DNA of 20,445 nt. It comes from CAZKBP01 sp964551015 (lineage in GTDB: Bacteria; Bacteroidota; Bacteroidia; Cytophagales; Microscillaceae). The notes under the pieces were generated by a model, which saw only the letters and a program-made list of their open reading frames with translations, searched no databases and was not told where the DNA came from. The stretch covers positions 1 to 20,445 of the forward strand of contig CAZKBP010000059.1 of the NCBI GenBank assembly GCA_964551015.1, read 5' to 3'. Positions 1-8,700 of this stretch are shown here, piece after piece (position 1 is the first letter of the stretch; the number at the start of each line of letters is the position of its first letter). Position numbers and translations under genes: made by a program.

Positions 1-211
1 GGTGTATACACATTTTGTCACCCTGAAAGGGTCTTGTTTGAAGAACCGCCTGCTGGCTAAGCACAGGCACTTGGGGCTGCCAACAAGGGTACGCGCGCCA
101 GTTTGACTGTCGGGGAACCTACGGTGTATACACATTTTGTCACCCTGAAAGGGTCTTGTTTGAAGAACCGCCTGCTGGCTAAGCATAGGCACTTGGGGCT
201 GCCAACAAGGG
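1..211. repeat. Two-copy 122-bp direct repeat
   Basis: An 89-base unit at 1-89 recurs at 123-211 with one mismatch (gcacaggcac against gcataggcac), a period of 122 bases. Each unit begins with the perfect palindrome GTGTATACAC (2-11 and 124-133), followed by a short hairpin accct-gaa-agggt. The sequence after the unit differs between copies (90-122 against 212 onward). The first copy sits at the window edge, so the array may continue to the left. I see no convincing ORF in it. It could be an intergenic repeat family or the end of a mobile element; the sequence does not decide. Confidence 0.9.
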
Positions 212-246
212 CACCCGTTACAAACACGCACCAGTTTGGGTCAAAA

Positions 247-302
247 CTCTAGAGTTTTGCTGTAGTTTCACTGTAGTTTTCTCTAGAGTTTTGCTGTAGT
301 TT
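247..302. repeat. 22-bp direct repeat containing palindrome CTCTAGAG
   Basis: An exact 22-base unit occurs at 247-268 and 281-302, period 34, each starting with the palindrome CTCTAGAG. Between the copies there is a further partial echo, ctgtagttt at 271-279. The block lies about 115 bases upstream of the small coiled-coil gene at 418, so it could be an operator-like array, but its distance and content do not prove regulation. Bases 303-417 hold nothing else I can name. Confidence 0.8.
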
Positions 303-417
303 TTAGTAGTTCATGTCCCAAACTTTTTAGCATATCTTCGGGATGTTTTTCTAGTTTTACCTATCTTAGGCTCCAGTATATCGTTGGCATCGTATCACCC
401 AAGCAAGCTCAGACGTT

Positions 418-888
418 ATGCACCCTCGCGTCCACACCTTAAAGCAAAAAATCAATGATCTCTACACGCTCATCGGCGAGTGGGAGCAAAAGCGTGACCT
501 CTCCGAAAATCCCAGCGAAAGCCAGCGGTCTCAGCTCGAGATCAATCGCCTCCAGTCCTCCCTCCAAGGCTACCAAGCCGAGCTGACCCAGCTCCAAGGC
601 CAAGCTCAGGTGTCCTCACCCAGCCCGGCTCCAAGCCCCAGTACGGCAGGCACAGATACCAAGCAAGCCGTGGAGACCCTCCTGAGCCAAGGCCAGCTCG
701 AGGCCGCCCTGATGCTCCTCAAAGCGCACTTCCAAGCCCTAGGTGACCCTGACCCACAGCAGACTCTCATACTACACCTCGGCCGCTACCACGAAAACGA
801 AAAGAACTTCGACCAAAACCTCATCAGCTACGAAACCTACCAAACCGAGCGCACCCGCCTCCGCCGTGCTATTGCCCGTATGCTTTGA
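418..888 (+). CDS. Small coiled-coil protein with C-terminal EAD11-like (effector-associated) domain
   Basis: This 156-residue cytoplasmic protein has no signal peptide or membrane segment. Residues 7-62 form a predicted coiled coil, residues 63-80 are a Ser/Pro/Ala linker, and residues 82-156 resemble effector-associated domain 11: a short helix with the pattern LLSQGQLEAALMLL, then LGRY, then a final helix with Y-x-x-E-x-x-R-L-R-x-A-I. EADs are small adaptor domains that recruit effectors in CHAT/STAND/TIR conflict systems, so this stand-alone form is probably an adaptor whose partner is not adjacent. The gene is visibly GC-richer than the A/T-rich genes to the right and uses C-ending codons, suggesting a different origin. 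Start is the first ATG of the frame; no Shine-Dalgarno is seen. The domain name is recognised from memory of family patterns and is moderately sure. Confidence 0.65.
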   Translation: MHPRVHTLKQKINDLYTLIGEWEQKRDLSENPSESQRSQLEINRLQSSLQGYQAELTQLQGQAQVSSPSPAPSPSTAGTDTKQAVETLLSQGQLEAALMLLKAHFQALGDPDPQQTLILHLGRYHENEKNFDQNLISYETYQTERTRLRRAIARML

Positions 889-972
889 TGCGAATAGGGA
901 TCAAGAACTCCATCCGGGCAAAGAGCGCTAGCCCTCTCGTGAATTTCCGATCCTTCTACCAAGCAATCACGA

Positions 973-2637
973 CTAAGGTTTCATCCCAATCGCCTGAGCG
1001 CTAAAATGCTCCTCCAGAAACCGCTTACCATTCTCGAACATAATTCCTCGGACTTTCTGAGCCAAATCACTTGGAACCGACCCTACACTTAGCTTGGGAT
1101 CATGCTCCGCTTCTTGGATCATACTTTCCAGCTCACTTTGCAGGTTGTTTTCCAGCTGTGGATACTCACTGATTCGTTTACAATTATTGATAGGATTGAT
1201 AAGGCCATCAAAGTCAGAACCCATACAGATGTGCTTCCAAGCTTCTTCTCCACCCACTTTCACAATGTGAAGAATATTATTGCAGAGAATCCGGAGGTGC
1301 CTTCTCTTTTTTCTTGTTAAGTCCGTATCCTCAAACTGGTCAACCACTACATCTCTTTCCATCATTTCATCCGTCACGTCCTCGGCATTGATCATAGCCT
1401 GGGGGTTTACTTCTCCCATCAATTCAAAGTCATCCTCTTCATCCTCTTCTGTATCATCCAGCACAGTACCAATCGAGGCTAGCAGCGGGCCAGTGGGGCT
1501 GTTGGGCACCAGCTCGAAATCCTGGCCATTCAAGATGTTCCACTCATCTTTGGCAAAGAACTCTGGTTTGACCTTATCATAGCCAAGAACTCTTTGATCC
1601 AGAATCAAACCGATTAAACCCCCAGATTTCATAATCTCCAGAATCTCCTCATCATACAAGTTGATGAACCAAGGATTAAAGCAAGTCTCATTTTCTTTTC
1701 CCTGGCCGATACCCATGAGCGTTTTGTATCTAACTTTCACGTATCCTCTTCTCTTTTTACGCCGAGGCTCACGTTCCTTATCAACCATTTGACCCAAATG
1801 CGCGAGCGGAAAGCCAGTAACTCCCACGTGAGAAGCCAAGATAGGAATGTGGTTATAGCCCTGCTGCCTGCGGTAACTATAAAACTCCTTGCGAGCCACC
1901 ACACTCATATGCTTAATATCAAGCAGAATTCTCGGGCCGTTTTCTGTACTATAGCATTCATCAATAATTTCAAAGCCTTCTACGCCAACTCCAGTGTAGA
2001 TTTTGCTAGGTTTGAAAATATTATCTTTGGTAATCTTTGCACCATAGGCATGATTACAAACCGAGATTTTATTCAAATGCGTGAAGGTCAAGTAAAAGCA
2101 GTTAAAATCACTTCGTTTCTTGATCTCAATCAGATTTTCCAGATAGTTGTGCTCGTGGTGCCCTCTTTTATAGGAGCTAAGCGCGTGGCTCCCTTCAATG
2201 TTAAAGAGTACATTAATCGTATTCGGGTCATCTACCAAGTCCTCACTACTCTTCAAAAAGTTAAGACGCTTTCCCCCGAATTCCTTGTTTAGGATAATAA
2301 AATTGATTTCGTCCCTGAGCAGATCAAAAAACGAGAATTCCTGATTATCAATAGCCTCGATAAACTCGCGGCTCAGGGCAGTAGCTTCCGTTACAATGTC
2401 CTTAATTAGCCAAAATCGGGTATAGCCCTTTTCCAGAGGGACAATAGAAGCCACCAAGATTCTCACATTTCCCTCGAGTGCCTGGTTGAAGCTTGCCTGA
2501 GATGTAAGAATTGGAGCAACAATTTGAAGCACCCCCCCTCTTACTTTTTCCCAAGGATTCTTCTTTTCCGCCATATTGATAGCCGTTAGGTAGGTCTTGG
2601 AGGCGGAATGACAATGCAGGTCAAAAAACTGATTCAT
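973..2637 (-). CDS. M19-like (renal dipeptidase family) metallopeptidase, cytoplasmic, with acidic insert
   Basis: The 554-residue product reads as a divergent member of the membrane dipeptidase/M19 TIM-barrel zinc hydrolases, which cleave dipeptides. Candidate metal and catalytic positions appear in family order: D6-x-H8 in the first strand (DLHCH), the bridging Glu E148 in NIEGSHA, H243 in LDIKHMS, H270 in ASHVGVTG, and D475/D477 in MGSDFDG. The protein is longer than the usual 320-420 residues. Extra length lies in a basic stretch (about 288-300) and a highly acidic insert (about 393-440). No signal peptide is seen, so it should be cytoplasmic, unlike many M19 enzymes. Start is ATG at 2637, with an A/T-rich leader. 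The gene converges on the coiled-coil gene with an 84-base gap and appears monocistronic. A relationship to the other systems here is not evident. Confidence 0.75.
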   Translation of the reverse strand: MNQFFDLHCHSASKTYLTAINMAEKKNPWEKVRGGVLQIVAPILTSQASFNQALEGNVRILVASIVPLEKGYTRFWLIKDIVTEATALSREFIEAIDNQEFSFFDLLRDEINFIILNKEFGGKRLNFLKSSEDLVDDPNTINVLFNIEGSHALSSYKRGHHEHNYLENLIEIKKRSDFNCFYLTFTHLNKISVCNHAYGAKITKDNIFKPSKIYTGVGVEGFEIIDECYSTENGPRILLDIKHMSVVARKEFYSYRRQQGYNHIPILASHVGVTGFPLAHLGQMVDKEREPRRKKRRGYVKVRYKTLMGIGQGKENETCFNPWFINLYDEEILEIMKSGGLIGLILDQRVLGYDKVKPEFFAKDEWNILNGQDFELVPNSPTGPLLASIGTVLDDTEEDEEDDFELMGEVNPQAMINAEDVTDEMMERDVVVDQFEDTDLTRKKRRHLRILCNNILHIVKVGGEEAWKHICMGSDFDGLINPINNCKRISEYPQLENNLQSELESMIQEAEHDPKLSVGSVPSDLAQKVRGIMFENGKRFLEEHFSAQAIGMKP

Positions 2638-2765
2638 TGAATTAGGATATTTTAAGTTGAATATATTTAATTAACAATATTCGGAATAAAACTTCATAAG
2701 TAAAATTATATTTTGCGATTTTTGTAAAAAATCCTCAATATTTTACTATTACTGCACAAATATAC

Positions 2766-3257
2766 TTGAATTCCTTCTGTGGTATCTGCTCCCAAGTGAT
2801 TTGCTGGAGCACCGATTTTATGAATGATGGACTCGGCAATGGCCAGTCTTTCCGAGCCTTGAATATCTTGGATGACTTTAACCAGAAGTTGCTTTGTATG
2901 AAAGTGGGACGCAGCATTTGCGCGGCACATCTGGTGCACAAACTTGATGAGCTAGTGGAGTTTCGGGGCAAGCCCCAAGCAATCCGCTCGGACAATGAGC
3001 CGGAGTATATTTCCAAGGCCATACAGACCTGAGCCGAGCAAAATCAAGTAACCTGGAAGTATATTCAGCTGGGTAAACCAACAAGAGAAGCCCTAAGCGG
3101 AGCGTTTCAATGGCACTCTTCGGCAGGGAGTTACTTGATTCAAGCTTACACATCTTTGAAATCCTTCCAAGACTTATGATCCAAGCTAAAAGCCCAGATG
3201 AAGGACTACAATAAGCAGAGACTGCAGCAATCACTGGGCTATCTTAGCCCCGTCTAA
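2766..3257 (+). pseudogene. Degenerate IS3-family transposase OrfB (rve integrase core) remnant
   Basis: In one reading frame the DNA gives a recognisable IS3-type integrase core: a W-S-T-D-F segment followed by R-A-L-N-I-L-D-D-F, then G-K-P-Q-A-I-R-S-D-N-E-P-E-Y, then Y-I-Q-L-G-K-P-T and a C-terminal D-Y-N-K-x-R-x-Q-Q-S-L-G-Y-L-S-P. Stop codons interrupt it at 3030 (TGA) and again after FQDL near 3175. At the place of the catalytic Glu (usually A-F-I-E-R-F-N) the sequence reads A-L-S-G-A-F-Q, so the DDE triad is broken. The N-terminal part and orfA are missing. It is a dead copy that retains the frame over its whole length, consistent with decay by point mutation. Confidence 0.85.
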
Positions 3258-3584
3258 CTCCAAACCGTCTAAAATAAGGGAAGAGGGCACGTGGGGCTTC
3301 TGTTACTGTAATAGCTTCTTTTTGTTAGGGTTTAACACAGCTTTGCGTCAAGTACTTACCAAGAGTAGGTAAGTTTATTCCCATAGCGATTAAAATTAAG
3401 TTGGATTCATGGCCCCGTTCAGTCTTCAAACTCCAAAGAACTGAAGGTACTTTAGCATAAAATTTTTTTACTTAGATTTAAGAATTCCTGTCTAAACGAT
3501 TGGGGAAAGTTCAGACTGTATTTTTCTAGTCGCAGGGCTACGGGGGCTTGATTGTTGAGCATTAAAATTTAAAACTGAAGGTAC

Positions 3585-3782
3585 TTTAATGTTTTCCAAA
3601 GTCAGGTAGAGTTTATACTCGTGGTGCCTTCTTTTGCCACAGTATTCGGTACCCTGATCGGTGAGAATACGCATGAGCTTCAAGTCGCATGGCCAATTCC
3701 TGCAAAGTTTGGCGTTCTTTAAGCGCCTCTATGGCGACCTTGGCTTTAAAAGCGGCCGTAAATTTTCTTCTCTTTTTTTCAT
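3585..3782 (-). pseudogene. Internally deleted IS3-type transposase remnant (OrfA start fused to OrfB fragment)
   Basis: Reading leftward from the ATG at 3782-3780, shifting by one base after a run of seven A gives an OrfA-like start, R-R-K-F-T-A-A-F-K-A-K-V-A-I-E-A-L-K, the usual HTH_Tnp_1 beginning of IS3/IS911-type OrfA. An eighth A would restore the frame, so a one-base loss is likely. Near 3683 the homology jumps, in another frame, to an OrfB core piece, M-R-I-L-T-D-Q-G-T-E-Y-C-G-K, including the second catalytic Asp. It then stops abruptly near 3585 at the 16-base repeat. The middle of the element is gone. Terminal inverted repeats were not identified. Confidence 0.75.
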
Positions 3783-3890
3783 TGTACAAAAGTAAAATTT
3801 AAAGGATGGCAGTGGTTTAAATTTATCGAGGTATTATATTTTACCTAATACACGTGTTCAACCGAATTAAAAAGAAATTGCTTTCCCAAG

Positions 3891-3916
3891 GTAACCTTTT
3901 TCCATTAGCTGCTACA
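3891..3916 (+). promoter_or_regulatory. Putative ECF-sigma promoter of the barrel/TANFOR/FN3 operon (motif copy 1)
   Basis: GTAACCTTTT at 3891-3900 is followed, 22 bases after its start, by TACA (3913-3916). The same word and spacing occur before the lipoprotein gene and the sigma-factor gene. The gap between GTAACC and TACA is 16 bases, as expected for an ECF -35/-10 pair. The ATG of the barrel gene lies 93 bases from the motif start. Function is inferred from recurrence and position. Confidence 0.65.
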
Positions 3917-3983
3917 CTGATTACAAACAAGCTAAAACTTATAGTCGCTTGTAGATTATGTGTAACAGTAACATACAAACTTA

Positions 3984-5768
3984 ATGAAAAAAGTGTTTAT
4001 CTGTATTTTTTTGGTATCAAAGACTATCTCAATTTTTCTGATAAGTTTATTAGTAAGGCAAAAAATTAGACTTAATTCAGGAAAGTTCATTTTTGGTCTG
4101 GTGGTATGTGGTTTAATTTTTTGTATGCCTTTATTCTCTTCTGCACAAGATTTAGAGAGTTTTGGTAAATCCAAAAAATTTCAGTTTTCTGGGTCGCTTC
4201 GTTTGAGTAGCTCTTTTTATCAGAGCCATCGTATTGCTAATCGTAGTTCCCCTTTCGCTTATACCATAAGTGGGTCTCCAGTGATTACACTGCTTGGGAT
4301 AAGATTTCCGTTTTCTTTTTCTTATCGTGACCAGAGCCTGGGAATTACTCAGCCTTTTCAACGTTATGGGGTGAGTCCTTATTATAAGTGGGTGAAGTTG
4401 CATTTTGGACACAGGAATTTAACTTTCTCGCCTTATACTTTGGCTGGACGAACTTTTCTTGGTGCTGGGCTTGAGCTTACGCCAGGTAAGTTTCATCTCT
4501 CTGCTATGTATGGGACACTGGATAACGTAACCCAGCAGCGTGATACTTTGATTGCTGGAGCTAATTTGTTGCCTAGCTATAAGCGAAGGGCTTATGGGGC
4601 TAAGATTGGTTATGGAGATCAGTCTAATCATATCTATCTGATGTTTTTTGGTGCTTACGATCGAGTAGATATGGATACAGATACGCTGAGTAATTTGGGG
4701 ATTTTTCCGGCACGAAATGATGTATTGGGTCTGGATACCAAGGTCTCATTTTTTAAACGATTGAGCCTGGGGGTGAACCTGGCAGCTAGTTCATTTACCA
4801 ATAATCAAGAATCTGAGCAGATTGATGTCAGTGAATATACCAATAATGAGATATTACATTGGCTGGCTAATTTATTTGATGTTAATGCTTCTACAAGATT
4901 GGGTTTTGCCGGTGATTTATCACTTGGACTGAATTTTAAGCACTTAAATTTTGGGGTGAAATACAAACGTGTGGATCCATATTTTAACTCTTTGGGTACT
5001 TACTTCATCCGCAATGATTATGAGAATATTTCTTTTAACAACTCAGTGTCAATAGCAAAAGGTAAGCTATCAGTTCAGGGGAGTTTTGGGTTGGAGAGGA
5101 ATAATTTGAATGGATTGAGTTCCAAGCAAACTATTCGTAAGATTTTGTCCCTTTCTGCTAATTTCCGACCGAACCAGTATTTCGGGCTCAGGGGCTATTA
5201 TAATAACTTTCAATCTGAACAAAACTCTGGCTTTCAACAAATCGACGACACACTTAGATTCATACAGGTCAGCCGTAATGTTGGTCTTTCTCCTTACCTG
5301 AATCTTGGGTCAAGTAATTCGAGACATAACATAACCATCTCTGCTAATTATCAACAGTTTGGGGTGACGAGTAATAGCGAATTTGCTGATTCAGATAACC
5401 AATCTTTGAATGGTTATTTTAATTATGGATTAAGATTTAAGGAAGAAAATTTAGGTGTAAGGATAGGGTTTAATTTGAATCAATCTATGTTTCGTGAGCA
5501 GTTGAGCAGACGTTATGGGGCTACTTTGGGTATTTCCAAAGGTTTTTTTGAAAATAAAATGAATGTAAATCTAGGAGCTACTTATAATTTAAGAGCCACG
5601 GATACAGGAAACTCTGGATATCAGTTTAATCTTCGCTTAGCTAATAATTTCAGAGTTGCAAACAAACATCAATTTGGGATCAGTGCAAATTGGCTGAAAA
5701 GAGAAGATTCCAATAGACCGAGCTTTGGCGAGTTCCGAGGGCAGGCTACTTACACATTTAATTGGTAG
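3984..5768 (+). CDS. Outer-membrane beta-barrel protein, first gene of surface operon
   Basis: This 594-residue exported protein shows alternating polar/hydrophobic strands over its full mature length, many Tyr/Phe/Asn-rich turns and a C-terminal aromatic residue (TYTFNW), the usual outer-membrane barrel insertion signal. I see no TonB box, plug domain or carboxypeptidase-like domain, so it is not a SusC-type transporter. The signal peptide appears to end at A54-Q55 (FSSAQD). The N-terminus is odd: a first hydrophobic segment (4-24) precedes the real signal core (35-52). The true start might be a non-ATG codon further in, but the ATG at 3984 fits the spacing from the promoter motif seen at the other two genes. 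It is followed after 19 A/T-rich bases by the giant TANFOR gene. It may be a pore or anchor for the downstream proteins; the specific family is not recognised. Confidence 0.85.
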   Translation: MKKVFICIFLVSKTISIFLISLLVRQKIRLNSGKFIFGLVVCGLIFCMPLFSSAQDLESFGKSKKFQFSGSLRLSSSFYQSHRIANRSSPFAYTISGSPVITLLGIRFPFSFSYRDQSLGITQPFQRYGVSPYYKWVKLHFGHRNLTFSPYTLAGRTFLGAGLELTPGKFHLSAMYGTLDNVTQQRDTLIAGANLLPSYKRRAYGAKIGYGDQSNHIYLMFFGAYDRVDMDTDTLSNLGIFPARNDVLGLDTKVSFFKRLSLGVNLAASSFTNNQESEQIDVSEYTNNEILHWLANLFDVNASTRLGFAGDLSLGLNFKHLNFGVKYKRVDPYFNSLGTYFIRNDYENISFNNSVSIAKGKLSVQGSFGLERNNLNGLSSKQTIRKILSLSANFRPNQYFGLRGYYNNFQSEQNSGFQQIDDTLRFIQVSRNVGLSPYLNLGSSNSRHNITISANYQQFGVTSNSEFADSDNQSLNGYFNYGLRFKEENLGVRIGFNLNQSMFREQLSRRYGATLGISKGFFENKMNVNLGATYNLRATDTGNSGYQFNLRLANNFRVANKHQFGISANWLKREDSNRPSFGEFRGQATYTFNW

Positions 5769-5787
5769 AATATAAAAAAATAAAATA

Positions 5788-8700
5788 ATGAAATTATATA
5801 TATACACAATGGTTTGGGTCTTATTGACCTGTTTAGGCTTTCAACAAAGGGTGTTTGGACAAATCAACTCTATTGATATTTCAGTCGTAGTTAGTCCGCC
5901 TTATACGCAACGTATGGAGAGTTATTTTGATGAACCTAACAAGTTGCTGTTTACAGCAACAAATACAGCTTTCAGGACGCAAAGGGTCCGTTTTCAACTT
6001 ATACTGACTGGTAAAAATAATGGGGTCTCATTGATTACTAATGAAAGTTTTGTTCCTCCTGTGCCAGTAGAGCTAGTACCGGATGAAACCCGACAGTTTA
6101 CGAGTGAAGACCTTGAGTCTATGGGTGTACAGATAAATCTTGGTGATATTACAACAACTGGTCTTTCTGATAACGATAGGGATAATTTAATCAATAACCG
6201 GATTTTACCTGATGGAGAGTACGATATATGTTTAAGGGCATTACAATATGACTCTGATAATCCGATTTTTATATCGGAGGGGTGTGATAACTTTCAGGTT
6301 GCCAGTCCTGAAATTCCTATCATTATTCAACCTATGAATGAAGAGGTGATAGAAGCTAATGATATTTACCAGGTTAATTTTTCCTGGACATTGCCCAGCG
6401 TAGTACTGGAGCCTGAGGTGCAGAATAGGATTGAGTATACTTTAAAAGTAGTTGATCTCACTGAATCAGGCTTACCAAATGCTTATGAAGGTGTATTTGA
6501 TCCTGGTACGCCAGTAGTTTTTGAGACTGAAACTCAGGAATCTTTTTATCAGATGGAGGATATTCCCCTGATAGAAGGGAATGTTTATGCTGTGAGAGTG
6601 ACAGCTAAAGACCCTGATGGCGAGGTAGCATTTCAGTCTTTTGGACACAGTGAGCCAGTTACATTTACTTATGGTGAGGGGAATGGAGATTGTCAAAACC
6701 CTAACTTTGAGACCTTGGCAGCCTATCCACAAGCCAATGATACCATACCTTTTAACGGTTTTCCGCTGATTATCCAATTTAAACCCTACTGTGATAATTT
6801 CAATTACATCAGAATGGATATGAAAGTGAAGGACTCTACCAATGCTATTTTTGATGAAGGTATCAGAGATAATAACTGGCCTAATGGTGCATTAACTTAT
6901 CTAAAAAGTATATTCCCAAATGCTACCGAATTCGAGGCTAGTCATTTGGTAACCAACAAAAATCAGGACAAAGTGTATACTCGTGGGGCAAAATATAATT
7001 GGTCTGTAGATACGGAGATTAGAAACAGCACAAATACTTATACGCATAATCTCAATACAGACTTCCATATCGGGATGCCTCGCCCGAAGGTGATTCAACC
7101 TATTAATGGGGATACTGTACAAGCAGGTCAAGTCACCCTTAGGTGGCATACGGGTCAAGCCCCTCAAAAAATATTACCTCCATTTCCCATCGTCACGAGT
7201 CAGAGAGAAACGGATAATATCCCTGACTTTAACCCGTTTCCGGTGGTGAAAGAAAAGTATGTATTACAACTCAGCCGAAATGAAGACTTTTCTGAAGTAC
7301 TTGCGGTAGTTGATCAGGCAATGCTCAACTATAATCCTGAAAGTGATCCACTAACTAGTGAGGGGCGATATGATGATACTGGTATAAAGGCGGCTATTTA
7401 CCTAAATAAACAGACTAATACTGAGGTTAATGACCTAGGTGACTATTATTGGAGGGTTCTATATTTGCGAGATCCCGAGTACAATGGTGACCTAAATACC
7501 ATCACCCAGGAGCATTATTATCGTAGTAGTCCTACTGGACACTTTAGAATAGTTGAAGGATCAGATGGTGGTGATGATCCTTCAGAAAATGAGGAAAAGG
7601 ATTGTGATACTGGATGTGAGTTAGACTCAATTCAAGAAGATACACTGATCAGTACCTTATCACCATCTGATACAATATTATTTATTGGTCATTTTCAAAT
7701 CATTGATCTTGAGGTGGCCTCTAATGGGTCAGGAGTTTTTAATGGTACTGGCAAGATTCCTATTCCATTTTTAAATAATCTGAAAATTCGTGTGAATCTT
7801 CACAATATTAAAATCAATAAAGATAAAAGGGTTTTTGCCGGATATGCAGAGGGACGTGTGGATGACCCATCGCAGAATTTGGTTTTGCCTGAACCATTCA
7901 ATAGCCTGGCAGGCAGTGCGCTTTCAAGTTTTGATCAGTATGTTCGTGCTGGGCGTGTGGCTAATAGTTTGATTCAAGGAACTGAAATTGGGCTTCCTGT
8001 GGCACTAGATTTAGATATTCAGGATGTGAGTTTCCTTGGAGGGATCACTAAAATGGACTTTCATCCCAAAAGGGCAAGTATTCAATTATTAGTTAGTGTT
8101 AACTTTCCTGCGCCTAACTCGGCTAATGGAGCTGAAAATTGGGTAGCTATGGCAGCATCAGATTTATGTATTTTGCCTTCGGGTTTTGGTAAAGAGTTTT
8201 TATTGCATTTGCATCAAGATTTGAGTTTTTACCAAGATGGGGAGCTAGCCCTCGTTATGAAAGGCATTGATGGGGATAATGAGATTATCAAAGATAATGC
8301 TTCCTATATACAGATTGATTGTGAAGGAGTGAAATCTGCTGCATTTCGGGCAGAAGCTCACTTTTCTGGGCGTCGTATAGTGCCCGAGGATCAGGAAGGT
8401 AACCCAACTGATGGGGTTGTCAAAGGGTATTTTGAATTGAAATATGATCGTCATAATCCTGAAGATAGTATACCTAAAAATGCTAGCGAAGAAGATGAAA
8501 ACTTATTAAGAGAAGCCAGAACCCGCAATTGGATGGTAAGTTATACCATGGATAATTTTCAAATAAGAGGACTGGAAGGATGGGGTTTTGAAGTCAATGA
8601 AGGATATTTTGATTGGTCTTCTTTAGAAAATCCTCCGGGACTAGTATTTCCTGAGGGATATGAACATCCTACCACAGGAGCATCTAATCCAAATATTACT

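Larger units (their letters stand above)
2638..3853. other. Gene-poor insertion-sequence graveyard
   Basis: This 1.2-kb stretch has no intact gene. It contains a plus-strand IS3-type orfB remnant (2766-3257) and a minus-strand orfA/orfB chimera (3782-3585). Between them (3258-3490) I see only non-coding A/T-rich DNA with a small inverted repeat, ACTTACC (3354-3360) against GGTAAGT (3368-3374). A 16-base direct repeat AACTGAAGGTACTTTA occurs at 3439-3454 and 3573-3588; the second copy overlaps the point where the minus-strand transposase homology stops. Bases 2638-2760 are A/T-rich and should hold the leftward promoter of the peptidase gene, but I cannot pick a convincing one. Confidence 0.7.

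Noticed and set aside
743..931. Plus-strand 62-codon frame overlapping the coiled-coil gene
   Set aside because: It is a Thr/Ser/Lys-rich shadow of the GC-rich gene in another frame with no independent signal.
1789..2292. Plus-strand 167-codon frame opposite the peptidase gene
   Set aside because: The minus-strand frame carries the ordered metallopeptidase motifs; the antisense frame has none.
3354..3374. Small inverted repeat ACTTACC/GGTAAGT
   Set aside because: It has 7-base arms in A/T-rich decayed DNA with no T run and no adjacent gene end; too weak to call a terminator or IS end.
3854..4069. Plus-strand 71-codon frame over the barrel promoter and start
   Set aside because: It overlaps the promoter motif and the start of the better-supported barrel gene in another frame, and its translation shows no domain.
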